Positions 30,035 to 40,670 of a DNA stretch of 64,000 bases are shown in pieces; position 1 is the first letter of the stretch; each line of letters opens with the position of its first letter. A model generated the notes under the pieces. The model made no database searches. It was not told the DNA's origin and saw nothing but the letters and a program-made list of their open reading frames with translations. The translations under genes and the position numbers were made by a program. Source of the DNA: Arachis hypogaea (Eukaryota; Streptophyta; Magnoliopsida; Fabales; Fabaceae); NCBI RefSeq assembly GCF_003086295.3, contig NC_092045.1, forward strand, positions 90,596,693 through 90,660,692, in the 5' to 3' direction.

Positions 30035-31423
30035 CCTTCGTACAAACGTTTTGGTTGTCACAAGTAACAAACCCTTTAAAATTGATAACCGAAGTATTCA
30101 AACCTCGGGTCGTTTCTCAAAGAATTGCAGGGAGGTATGTTCTTATTATTGGTTATAAGTTGTAAATTGGGGTTTTGGAAGTAAGGTGCGAATATATTAT
30201 ATGATAAGTAAAATAAAATAATACTAATAAAATCTCTTGGCAAGGTATAAGAACTGGAGGTCCTATCCTAGTTATCCTTATCAATTGTGATGAGAATTGG
30301 ATTTTAATCCCACCTTATTAACCTCTAACTATGAAGGTAAGTTAAGTGGATGAATTAATTCCAATTTCAATCAACAATGAGTTTGATAAATCAAGAGTTA
30401 CCAATTATTTAACCAAAGCCAAAAGGGGAAAAAGTAAAATTACTAGAGTGAAAATATCCTCAGATGGGAAGCAACAATAACATAAATCAAAGAGAGCAAT
30501 AGTAAACTGAAATACCTCAAATATCATTAAATAAAAATGTCAATTCTAACACGGAAAATATCAACAGCCAATTGGGCAACATCAATTAAACATAATAAAA
30601 GCTTCAGAGTAATCAAAATATAAAAGAGAGATTTAAATAGAAAAAGGATATTGAACCTGGATCGAAAGTCACTCTAGAAAGCTAAGAGAAGTCCTAAATC
30701 CTAGTTCTAAAAATCCTAATTTCTAATCCTAAGAGAGAGAGGAAAGACCCTCTCTCAAAACTAAATTTAAATCATGGAAAGTGAATTATGAGTGCATGAT
30801 TATGAATGGATGCATTTCCCCCACTTTATAGCCTCTAATCTGTGTTCTCTGGGCCGAAAACTGGGTCAGAAATAGCCCAGAAATCACTTCCAGCGTTTTT
30901 TGGTCCGTACAAGTCGCGGAAAAGTGACGTGGCCGCGTCGTCCACGCGACCGCGCGGATTGGGTGTTGGCTAGGTCACGTGTCCGCGTGACCCACGCGTT
31001 CGCGTCGCCTGGCGTCGAGGCAACTATGGTAAATTATATATCAAATCGAAGCCCCGGATGTTAGCTTTCCAATGCAACTGGAACCGCATCGTTTGGACGT
31101 CTATAGCTAACGTTATAGCCATTTGAGTGCGAAGAGGTCAGGCTGGACGTTAGCGTTTTTCCACTTCTTGCATTCCTTCACTTTGATGCTTCCTTTCCAT
31201 CCTCCAGCATTCTTTGCCCTGTAATCTCTAAAATCACTTAACACACATATCAAGCATCTAATGGTGATAAGAGGATTAATAATAAGCAATATAAGCAAAG
31301 AAGCATGTTTTCAATCAAAGCACATAATCAGGAAGGAAATAAAACCATGCAAATACTATGAAAGTGGGTAAAGAGTAGATAAAACCACTCATGAGCACAA
31401 GAAACCATAAAATTGTTTATCAG
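29966..31423 (-). repeat. Inverted LTR at the 3' end of the composite element
   Basis: Nearly full LTR on the minus strand, from TGATAAAC (31423) to the end of CTTTACTGGCAAAA, lacking about the last 12 bp. It contains TATAAAG on the minus strand near 30823 and GACCCGAGG near 30103. Its first ~540 bp (31423-30884) form an inverted repeat with 29376-29940, similar but not identical (several CG versus TG/CA differences). It is followed by the target duplication GTTAC. The copy at 49969-51454 is cleaner. Confidence 0.88.
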
Positions 31424-31428
31424 TTACA

Positions 31429-31851
31429 CCAACCACCGACTGGGAAGAGCCACTAAGTCTAAGAAACTAATCCCTGTTATGTTGGACTGTTGGATCCTGA
31501 AAAGAATTGGGCCGGTGGTTTATACAATCTCCGTACCGCTGTATCTTTCAAACTTGCACGACATGTTTCAGTGTCACAACTCTAGAAGTATACTCCTGAC
31601 GCAAGTCATCTCAGGAACTAGAACCATTCAAGTTAGAGAATATCTACACTTCTAGTAATTCCGTTGAGAATTGATGACACTAGCATTAAACGATTGCGCG
31701 GAAAGGAAGTATCATGGTAAAAGTAGCTTGGAGTCGACTGGTATTGAAGAACATACTTGGGAACTCGAATCAGATATGCGAAAAGACTACCTATATCACT
31801 TTTAGTAACTGAATTTGAAATTGAGGGCAAAATTCTTTGTAGGTAGGTAGA
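31429..31851 (+). pseudogene. pol: Chromovirus A integrase C-terminus with chromodomain-like end
   Basis: Continues A's polyprotein after GTTAC. In the cleaner copy (51460-51856) it reads through LGRATKSKK, EILKRIGPVVYTISVP, LSNLHDMFH, then RLRGKEVSLVKVAWSR and EEHTWELESDMRKDY, the layout of a chromodomain-type C-terminus, which in Tekay/Del elements guides integration into heterochromatin. A stop (AAC TGA) follows. The copy here has several single-base dropouts relative to 51460-51856, probably assembly errors near the contig end. A purine-rich tract (TTAGGTAGGTAGGA in the other copy) precedes the LTR. Confidence 0.82.
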
Positions 31852-34800
31852 TGTAAACCCCGTTATATTAGTAAATAATTAGTCAATAAATTAGTTTTTA
31901 ATAAAGAAAATTAGAAATGAGAATATTATATTAAATTAGTATAGAGCTCATCGAACACTGAGAATTTGACACTAATTGTGAAGAATTCGGCCCAAGATTG
32001 GAGCAAACGGGCCAAACCGGTTGAACCGGATACCAAACTGGGCCCATAGGCCCAACTGACCCAGCACTTAAGTAGACCGAAGCCATTTCTTTTCTCCAAT
32101 TCAGCAGAAGTGCTGAAAGCTTTCAGGGGAGGGAAGAAAAGAAATTTCCCCGAAAACCCTTATGGCAATATTCAAAAACGTCGTAACTACTCCGTCTGAG
32201 CTCCGATCGCCGCATCATTTGCGGCCACGTGACCACCGCCTCGAGCTCTACATTTATTACTAGAACAATTTCATAGGTAACCCACTTATTCACTCCCAGC
32301 CTCTTCTTCCCCAATTTTCATTAAATTAAGTAGAGGTATTGAATTTCTTTGCTCCTTGATGTTTTAGGATCCAATTAGCTGAGAAAAAATATTCACTCTT
32401 GCTTATCTGAAGCTTGGGGTAAGGTGAGGATACCATAATTCTATTTTAATTTACTGAATTTGAGCTTTGGGTATTAAATTGGATATTATATGTGTTATGA
32501 ATGTGTATTAGGTTGTGAAATAAATAGTTGGAGCTTGAAATTGTGGATATTGGAACTTGGAGGAAGTTAAACACTAAAGTTTTGTTGAGGTTTTGGACTG
32601 TGTCAATTTTAATAAACTGCTTTGATCATTTCGAAAAAAATCGGCCAAGTATGGTTTAGGTTTCTTGCATTTAATATATAATGTTTTGTGAAAACTTAGG
32701 CTAGATGACCATAGGGATAAGTTGGGAATGCAGGGTGTAAATATTAATGTGTTTAATATCTTGATGATGAATTATGTTTGATTTGTGCTTGTTGGATAAT
32801 TGGAGATTTGATGAATTATTGTGGTTTATTGCTTGTTGGTGGTTATGATGAATGATGGATTTTAGGGAATGTATGATGTTATTGTTGATATGAGGCATAA
32901 TTGTTATGCTGGCTGATATATAAAGAATAAGTGTTGGAAAGTGCAGGTTGGTGATTATTGGCATAGGATTTGTTTTGGTTGAAAATGAGGTTTTAAAGCT
33001 TACAAAAGTTAGTTTTTGGCCGAACTTCGGTGGCTATAACTTGGCTTTCGGAATCAATTGATTCCAACTTTTTTTAAATGAAAATTGGATTTGTGAAGTT
33101 TATGCCGTTCAAAGAACGGAAGAAAAATCGATTAAAAGGATGAGTTATGCAGTTAAATATGTAGTTATGCAGGTGATATTTCATGATTATGTAGCTCTCT
33201 GGTTATCTATTTTTTTTTTGGAGAACGTATGTCCATGCGTACGCGGGAATAAATTTAACTTGCGTACATGAGTATCCTTATGCGTACGCGTAATGGCAAG
33301 TAGCATGTCCATGCATACGCATGACAAAGAGATGTGTATGCGAGCTGCATTTTACACTCACACAGTACGCGGAGCCACGCGTATGCGTGTCCCCTTTTAT
33401 TTACAACATAATTTTTATTGAGTTCTAAAACTTCTATTTCAAAACTTCGAAACCTCTATTTTCCATTCCTTTAGTCATAATAATGGAATTAAACCTGATA
33501 ATCAGATGAAGTTAGGAAAAGGGGATAACTTGGAGGTAAAGTAAAGCTGAAGAGTGATGAATTGATTATGAAATGTTACGGAGATTCATGTATGTATACT
33601 TGGCTTGAATAATCAGTTTTTATGAATGATTCATGTATGCTGCTTGGCTTGATTAACTAAATGATCTGAGATACTAGATCCCTGGGTGAAGTACCGTAGC
33701 TTGCACCACGGTTTGTACTAGTCGAACACTCGATACTCTGGTTGACCTACGAACGTAAGGGTGACCGGGGGCACTTAATAAATTCCCGGTCGGTAATGTA
33801 CCCCCATTGAGCAATTTGATATATACTTATATATAATTATATATGTATGTATATATCTATGCATAGACTCATTGGGATGCACGTCGGAGGTATACAAGGT
33901 TAGCAAACTGACTTGTTGGGTTGGCTTGATAACCGACAGATGAGACTCATCAGCCATAGGACAGGCATGCATCATGTGCATATTACTTGAATTAGTTGTT
34001 TGTGCATTAACTGGGTGTGCCTAAGTGTACTTGCTATGTTAAATGTATAATTGTTACCTGCAGTACTTGTAACCTTCTTGTGTTTGCCTTTATCTGCTTA
34101 TTTGTCTGTGATTTGTCGAAGGAGATGGAGGTATGGAGGAAAGGCAGTGGGACCTAGGTTTAAGATTAAGTTAAGTTGGGCTTAGATACTCTTAGAAAAC
34201 GACCTTTTATGGCTTCTATTTAATACTTTAAGCTTTATATCTGAGTGTCGGTGTTCTAGGATTGCCTCTGGTATTCTCAGGACCTTATATCTTACATGTG
34301 GCACCTTTACCATATTGAGAACCTCCAGTTCTCACCCCATACTATGTCATTGTTTTCAGATGCAGGTCGAAAGGCACCTCGTTAGGCGTCTGGACTCCCT
34401 GAAGCAAAGTGGTTATCGAGTTATTTTGTTGTATGGTTTATGTATATGTACTTAGTTTCTCTCGACATGACTTGTTCCTTTTGATCCTCTTAGAGGCTTA
34501 TGGAGAGGCAGGATTTTTGTTTATGTAAATTTGGATTTTGGATATGTATATGTATGTGTATATAATCTCCGGCCAATCTTGACTTTGCGGGTTGAGTCAG
34601 AATCTTGTTATCTTGTATCTTTGGCTCTCTATTCCTACTTTTATTATTTTATGCTTAATAGTTATAGTTCCTCAACACACAAGTTAACTCGTTTTTGAGC
34701 GTTGCGCTTTCATTTCGTTTTTTGTTTTATCTGTTCTTCAAGGCTCCTAGTTTATTATATTCTTCTGCTATTATATATACACTTTCTATTTTAGAGGTCG

Positions 34801-34862
34801 TAATATCACACCACCTTTGTTTTATGGCTTAAGTGTAAAGCTGAGTATGGTAGAGTGTTACA
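31852..34862 (+). repeat. 3' LTR of chromovirus A
   Basis: About 3.0 kb, TGTAAACCCCGTTATATTAG to GTAGAGTGTTACA; the end matches the 5' LTR tail at 6646-6659. LTRs this long are typical of Tekay/Del chromoviruses. It holds palindromic GCGTACGCG words at about 33225-33390. No protein-coding content is recognised. Single-base indels relative to 51899-54925 are frequent. Confidence 0.87.
33225..33390. repeat. TGCGTACGCG-type palindromes in A's LTR
   Basis: Several copies of CATGCGTACGCG, ATGCGTACGCGTAATG, CCATGCATACGCATG and CACGCGTATGCGTG lie within 165 bp. The cleaner version is 53275-53452, which also has CACACGTACGCGTGAG. Confidence 0.8.
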
Positions 34863-35421
34863 CAAATCAATCTAGAGAAAACTCCGGCTCCTTGTAACTG
34901 ATCCATAGATCGTCAATCCTCGGCAGTGGGTACTTATTCTTTATTGTGACCTTATTCAATTGCCTGTAATCCACACAGAGACGCATGCTCCTGTCTTTCT
35001 TCTTCATCAGTAACACCGGCGCTCCCCACGGAGAAACACTAGGGCGGATAAAGCATTTACTCATTAAATTTCCAACTGAGCCTTAAGCTCGACCATTTCT
35101 AAAGGGACATTCTGTAAGGGGCAATCGAGATTGGCCCTGTTCCAGGTACCAACTCAATTGCAAATTCAACCTCTTGGGCAAGAGGGAATTTTTAATATCG
35201 TCCGGAAAACTTCAGAAAATTCACAAGCAACTGGAACTTTCTCTAAACTTTGTTCTTCACCCGACACGCTCGCAGGCTAACAGCATAATGCCCTGACATT
35301 CCTGTCCCGAATAATTTACTACCACGTAGTTTAATAAACAGCCATTCACCACAACCGGCCCTTCTGATCTTTCTGGCATGAAATACAGTGATTTCTCAAA
35401 ACAGTCCAGCAAACATGGTTT
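34863..35421 (-). pseudogene. pol: Chromovirus B, protease-RT fragment (contig end)
   Basis: On the minus strand this encodes the protease-RT linker and RT start of another Tekay-like element ([47 protein letters not shown]). It is homologous to A at 20672-21205 but in opposite orientation. A inserted at its KIDL motif. The sequence ends at the N run and has several indels relative to 54926-55488. The continuation is at 55489-55573. Confidence 0.85.
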
Positions 35422-36421
35422 NNNNNNNNNNNNNNNNNNNNNNNNNNNNNNNNNNNNNNNNNNNNNNNNNNNNNNNNNNNNNNNNNNNNNNNNNNNNNNN
35501 NNNNNNNNNNNNNNNNNNNNNNNNNNNNNNNNNNNNNNNNNNNNNNNNNNNNNNNNNNNNNNNNNNNNNNNNNNNNNNNNNNNNNNNNNNNNNNNNNNNN
35601 NNNNNNNNNNNNNNNNNNNNNNNNNNNNNNNNNNNNNNNNNNNNNNNNNNNNNNNNNNNNNNNNNNNNNNNNNNNNNNNNNNNNNNNNNNNNNNNNNNNN
35701 NNNNNNNNNNNNNNNNNNNNNNNNNNNNNNNNNNNNNNNNNNNNNNNNNNNNNNNNNNNNNNNNNNNNNNNNNNNNNNNNNNNNNNNNNNNNNNNNNNNN
35801 NNNNNNNNNNNNNNNNNNNNNNNNNNNNNNNNNNNNNNNNNNNNNNNNNNNNNNNNNNNNNNNNNNNNNNNNNNNNNNNNNNNNNNNNNNNNNNNNNNNN
35901 NNNNNNNNNNNNNNNNNNNNNNNNNNNNNNNNNNNNNNNNNNNNNNNNNNNNNNNNNNNNNNNNNNNNNNNNNNNNNNNNNNNNNNNNNNNNNNNNNNNN
36001 NNNNNNNNNNNNNNNNNNNNNNNNNNNNNNNNNNNNNNNNNNNNNNNNNNNNNNNNNNNNNNNNNNNNNNNNNNNNNNNNNNNNNNNNNNNNNNNNNNNN
36101 NNNNNNNNNNNNNNNNNNNNNNNNNNNNNNNNNNNNNNNNNNNNNNNNNNNNNNNNNNNNNNNNNNNNNNNNNNNNNNNNNNNNNNNNNNNNNNNNNNNN
36201 NNNNNNNNNNNNNNNNNNNNNNNNNNNNNNNNNNNNNNNNNNNNNNNNNNNNNNNNNNNNNNNNNNNNNNNNNNNNNNNNNNNNNNNNNNNNNNNNNNNN
36301 NNNNNNNNNNNNNNNNNNNNNNNNNNNNNNNNNNNNNNNNNNNNNNNNNNNNNNNNNNNNNNNNNNNNNNNNNNNNNNNNNNNNNNNNNNNNNNNNNNNN
36401 NNNNNNNNNNNNNNNNNNNNN
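35422..36421. other. Assembly gap, exactly 1,000 N
   Basis: Exactly 1,000 N, the usual placeholder for a join of unknown size. Sequence to the left resumes at about 55489 on the right, because the right contig first repeats the left contig's last 19 kb. The long ORFs that cross the N run are artefacts. Confidence 1.
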
Positions 36422-38774
36422 TCTTTGAACAGTTGGGCTCTTTATGTTGAGTATGGCTGAACTTGTCTGGATTTCTTTAATCCCCTTTGTGTGAGCATGA
36501 AGCCCAAGAATTTGCCTGCTTCTACTGCGAAGGTGTATTTTGCGGGATTGAGCCGCATGCGTGTTTCTGATAGTGTAAAACACTTGAGCAGGTCGGATAA
36601 TAATGTATCTTCGCTTTGTGTCTTATCAACATGTCTCTACATAAACTTCCATGGTTTTCCGATGTGTTCTGAGAAACTTTATTCATTAGCCTTTGATAAG
36701 TAGCTCCTGCGTTTTGAGACCGAAAGGCATCACGATGTAAAGTAGTTTGCTTTCGGGTTAGGAACGAGGTTTTTCTTGATCTGGGGATACATGGGGATTT
36801 GGTTGTACCCTAATACGCGTCCATGAACGAGAGATACTTATATCCTGATGAAGCATCTACTAGAGCGTCGATGCTTGGGAGTGGGTAAGGGTCTTTTGGG
36901 CAGGCTTTGTTGAGGTCAGTGTAGTCGGTGCACATTCGCCACTTCCCATTTGACTTTTTCACCAAGCCGACGTTTGCTAGCCATAGTGGGTATTTGACTT
37001 CCCTTATGAACCCGGCCTCTAGTAGCGCCTGTACTTGTTCTTCACAGCTTGAGCTCGTTTTGGTCCGAGTTTTCTTCGTCTTTGTTGTACCGGCCGGGAT
37101 CCCGGGTAGACTGCCAATTTGTGGCTCATTAGTTCGGGATCAATGCCTGGTATGTCGGCAGCTTTCCATGCAAAGAGATCAACATTATCTCGTAGGAACC
37201 GTATTAGTGATTCCTTTGTGTCTCCTTCAGGATCGTGCCAATATTAGTTGTTTTATCCGAGGTGTCTCCATCTGGATCTTTCTACTTCTCCTTCGGGTCG
37301 TGGTCGGAATTCTTCTCGCCTCTGAACTCCACCGAGCTCGATTGTGTGGAACTCTCCTCCTTCACCTCGGAGGTTTAGGCTTTCGTTATAACACGATGTG
37401 CCATCTTTTGATCTGCCTTTATTGTAGCTATCCCTTCCGAGTTGGAATTTCATACATAGATGTGGGTTGAAACTATTGCGTCGAGTTGATTTAACGTTGT
37501 CCGACCTATTAAGGCATTGTAGGCTGAGCTTACGTCGACCACGATGTAGTCTATCTTGCGTGTTCTGGATTGGTTCCCCTTTCCGAAGGTTGTATGCTGC
37601 GATACGTATCCCAGCGGTTGAACTGGGGCATCTCCTAGTCCGAACAGGCTGTTCGGGTACGCTCTTAGCTCTTTTTCTTCTAGACGAGTTTGTCGAAGGC
37701 AGTTTTGAATAAGATGTCGGCAGAGCTTCCCTGGTCAATTAGTTTACGGTGAAGGTTGGCATTTGCCAGTATGATCGTAATGACCATGGGGTCGTCATGT
37801 CCCGAGATGATTCCGGATGCGTCTTCCTTGGTAAACGTGATTGCTGGGATGTCTGGGGCTTCCTTTTTTCCTTCGACGTGGTACACCTCTTTGAGGTGTC
37901 GCTTGCGAGATGATTTGGAGATTCCTCCTCTAGCAAATCCGCCGTGTATTATGTGAACGTGTCTTTCCGGTGTGCGAGGTGATCGTTCAGATCGTCCGAC
38001 ATCCTCATCCCTTCTTCTTTTTCTTGGTTCGTCATCCTGATTAGCCAAAAACCGATCTAGTTTTCCTTCTCTTACTAGTTTTTCTATGACGTGTTTCAAG
38101 TCAAAGCATTCATTGATGGAATGCCCTCGAAGTCGGTGATATTCACAGTATTCATTCCGATTTCCTCCTCCTCTTTTGCCTTTAAGTGGCCGAGTTGGAG
38201 GGATTTTCTCTGTATGGCAGACTTCTTTGTAAACATCTACCAAGGATACCCTAAGAGGAGTATAGTTATGATATTTTTTTGATTTTCTCTCCAGAGCGAT
38301 CCTCCTTTTTCTTGGATTCTTTATCTCGGTAGGCAGAACGAGCCTTGAGGCTTCGCTAAGTCGAGAATTTTCCTCCATGTTGATGTATTTCTGTGCCCGT
38401 TCTTGTACTTCGTCTAAGGATGTCGGGTATCTCTTTGATATAGATTGGCTGAATGGTCCTTCTCGTAGGCCATTTATGAGGCCCATAATGGCAGCTTCTG
38501 TTGAAAGACTTTGAATGTCCATGCATGTTTTGTTGAATCTTTCCATGTAGTTGTGAAGGCTCTCCCGATCTCCTTGCTTGATCCCTAGTAGGCTAGGTGC
38601 GTGTTTGGCTTTGTCCTTTTGTATGGAGAATCGTGCCAGGAACTTCTTGGCCAGGTCGTCGAAACTCGAGATGGATTTTGGAGGTAGGTTGTCGAACCAT
38701 TTAATGGCTGTCTTAGTGAGAGTTGTTGAAAAGGCTTTGCAGCGAACTGCATCTGAGGCATCAGTGAGGTACAT
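36422..38774 (-). pseudogene. gag-pol: T2 gag-pol, second copy, frameshifted by indels
   Basis: Corresponds to 16385-18766. Gag and the zinc-finger-like region are readable from 38774 to about 37680 with local frame changes (near 38335 and 37690). Protease and RT toward the gap are broken by many one-base losses that the left copy lacks (for example at 36440-36780). These breaks look like sequence errors rather than biological decay. Confidence 0.82.
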
Positions 38775-38821
38775 TCTACTTCTGAAGTTGCTGAGATGAT
38801 GGTTGGGGTCCGAGGTGCCAT

Positions 38822-39395
38822 CTATAGAGTTATATCTGGAAGCTTGAAATCTTTTGGAATTTTGGTCTTCATAATTTCTCTGGTGAATGGATCTTGATCT
38901 TTCTGAGAGCTATCCTCTGTGGATGGTCGAGTAGCTTTAGTTTTAAGATCAGCTTCAAGTTTTATAAGCTTATCTTCTAATTCTTGGCGCCGCCTTATCT
39001 CCCGGCGGAGATCTTCTTCTTTTTCACGTCGATGTTGGGCTTCTTTATCAAGTTGCTCCAATCGATTTTGAAGTGCTTCTATTACTCCTGGATTTGATGA
39101 ATTTTTGTCTCCGTTGGTTTTTGGAGTATCTTTGAGTATTGTGTCCGCGTTTTTATGCGGCGTTCTATCTTCCAAACCTGAATCGTGGTCGTTGTCATGG
39201 TCATCCACAATGTTAATGGGATGACTTCCAGGTTCCCGGCAACGGCGCCAATGTTCCGAGGGTTACCTGAAACTGTAGGTTGATCTCGGAAGAGATCTTC
39301 TGTGTTGGTCGGAGCCGACGTGTCCTGCAGGTGCAGGGCGGTCAGAGCTGGTGTCTGACTTGTTGGACTTGGTGGTGGTGCTGATCCTTCGTCCA
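38822..39395 (-). pseudogene. gag: T2 N-terminal gag segment, second copy
   Basis: Matches 18814-19413. The coiled-coil part (39208-38822) is intact. The LTR/primer-site part is out of frame because of a lost C in the primer site (about 39235) and other losses in the LTR. Confidence 0.75.
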
Positions 39396-39786
39396 CGGAG
39401 GGTGAGGGTACTGCAAGGACTCCGATGCTTAAGTTAGCAAGGGTATTAAGCAGGTATTGAGTAGAATCAGAGTATGAGTTATACCTGGGTGCTCCAGTGT
39501 ATTTATAATGGTGAAATGTGGCCTCTTGTGGATAAGATAAGTTAGTTATCTTATCTTATCTTTATCTTATCTTTAGTGAGGTCATCTTTAAGGGAACCAC
39601 CTTTATCTCTATGGGCTTGGGCTGCCTTGGATTTGGGACGTGTTCCTCTATTTGGGCCTTTGTTTGGGCTTTCCTGTGTCTTGGCCGAGCTCTTTGAGAA
39701 GAGGTCGGATTATCCTGACCTGAAGAGGTCGGTCGCTTTGTCTGTAGAACATCCCGGGTCGGACAACTCGACCCAGGGTATGAACA
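39252..39786 (-). repeat. T2 5' LTR, second copy
   Basis: 535 bp; eight bases shorter than 19245-19787 through single-base losses scattered along it. Otherwise it carries the same diagnostic variants as the left copy's 5' LTR, not those of the 3' LTR. Confidence 0.88.
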
Positions 39787-39791
39787 CCAAC

Positions 39792-40670
39792 TATCAACAA
39801 TATCAACAAGAGACAAGTAATCAAGCATAAAGAAAGCATAGGATATGAAATTCATCAATCAAAACTTCAAGAAACTTAAAATTTCAAATATAAATGAAGT
39901 TACTTGAACCAAGAGGAAATGAAAATAAAAGATGATGTAATTAAAGAAAAATTAAAGAGTACTTACAAAAGAGTTGATCAACATCCAAGATTAAAGCTTG
40001 CTATAAAATGCTACAATGAAAACTGCATAAACCCTAGGAGAGAATTCTACTATCTACACTACTCGTACTCCTAATACTATGAAATTAAACTATCTAAGTG
40101 AGCACTCTTGATAAGTGTTGAATTCCCCTTGATATAGCACTCCAATTCAGCCTTCAAGCCTTCCAAAATGGGCCAAAAGCCCCCAGAATTTGCGCTGCAC
40201 GTGTTTCATTAATGAAATCACGTGTTGGGTCTTGTGCATATGCACAGGTGTGTACGTACGCACACTTGACTGAATGTTCTTCCGTGCGTATGCACAGGTA
40301 ATTGTGCGTACGCACACATGCTAATTCCTTCTTGTGCGCACGCACGCTTGCTTATGCGCATGTTCACCTTGCTGTGTGTGTTTTTCCTTGTTTTCTTCAT
40401 GTTTTCTGCCTTGTACATGCTTTCTTCCATTTTTGCCTAGCCAATCTTGCCTCAATGACCTGAAATCACTCAACAAACAAGTCATGGTATCGAATGGCAT
40501 GAAAGTGGAATTAAATTGCTCAATTTAAGCACAAAATTGCATGTTTTCACATTTAGGATCGAATTAGGGGCAAAACACAAAAGTATGCTATTTTGGTAAA
40601 TAAGTGTGAGTTTGTATAATGAAATCCATCCAAATCAAGATAAAATATATCGGAAAATATGGGCTCATCA
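39792..40670 (-). repeat. Solo LTR right part, second copy
   Basis: Duplicate of 19793-20671, including the GTGCGTACGCAC palindromes (about 40229-40349) and followed by the target duplication GTACA (40671-40675). Confidence 0.88.

Larger units (their letters stand above)
23317..31423 (+). mobile_element. Composite non-autonomous LTR element ending in an inverted LTR
   Basis: One insertion bounded by target duplications GTTAC (23312-23316 and 31424-31428), across which A's integrase frame continues. Order: plus LTR (23317-24688), primer site, a 481-aa ORF, non-coding sequence with CpG-rich repeats, a small ORF, polypurine tract (29362-29375), an internally deleted plus LTR (29376-29965), then an almost full LTR in reverse (29966-31423). 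There is no gag domain, protease, RT or integrase, so it must rely on enzymes from another element. Both outer ends are LTR starts (TGATAAAC and its complement). A normal element would end in the LTR's other terminus. LTR type and primer site suggest an Athila-related parent. Confidence 0.85.
6646..34862 (+). mobile_element. Chromovirus A (Tekay/Del-like), nested and decayed
   Basis: A plus-strand Ty3/Gypsy chromovirus in four visible pieces: LTR tail, primer site and gag-protease (6646-8315); RT to integrase (20672-23316); integrase C-terminus with chromodomain-like end (31429-31851); and 3' LTR (31852-34862). It is interrupted by a solo LTR carrying T2 and by the composite element. Each interruption has a 5-bp target duplication (GTACA, GTTAC) and the protein continues across. 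Its own 5' LTR is broken by T1. It inserted into chromovirus B; the 3' flank CAAAT (34863-34867) would be its target duplication. Many stops and frameshifts show it is old and non-functional. A second copy of 20672-34862 at 40671-54925 is probably an assembly duplicate. Confidence 0.88.
36422..39786 (-). mobile_element. T2, second copy (5' part)
   Basis: Duplicate of 16385-19787: RT start, protease, gag, primer site (one C missing) and 5' LTR (39252-39786, 535 bp against 543). Target duplication CCAAC follows at 39787-39791. It is truncated at the contig start. Confidence 0.88.

Noticed and set aside
33820..33860. TA-repeat length difference between copies (53863-53893) as a polymorphism
   Set aside because: Lies in an error-prone part of the left contig and cannot be told from sequencing error.
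35378..36583. Long open frames crossing the N run
   Set aside because: They exist only because N codons contain no stops.
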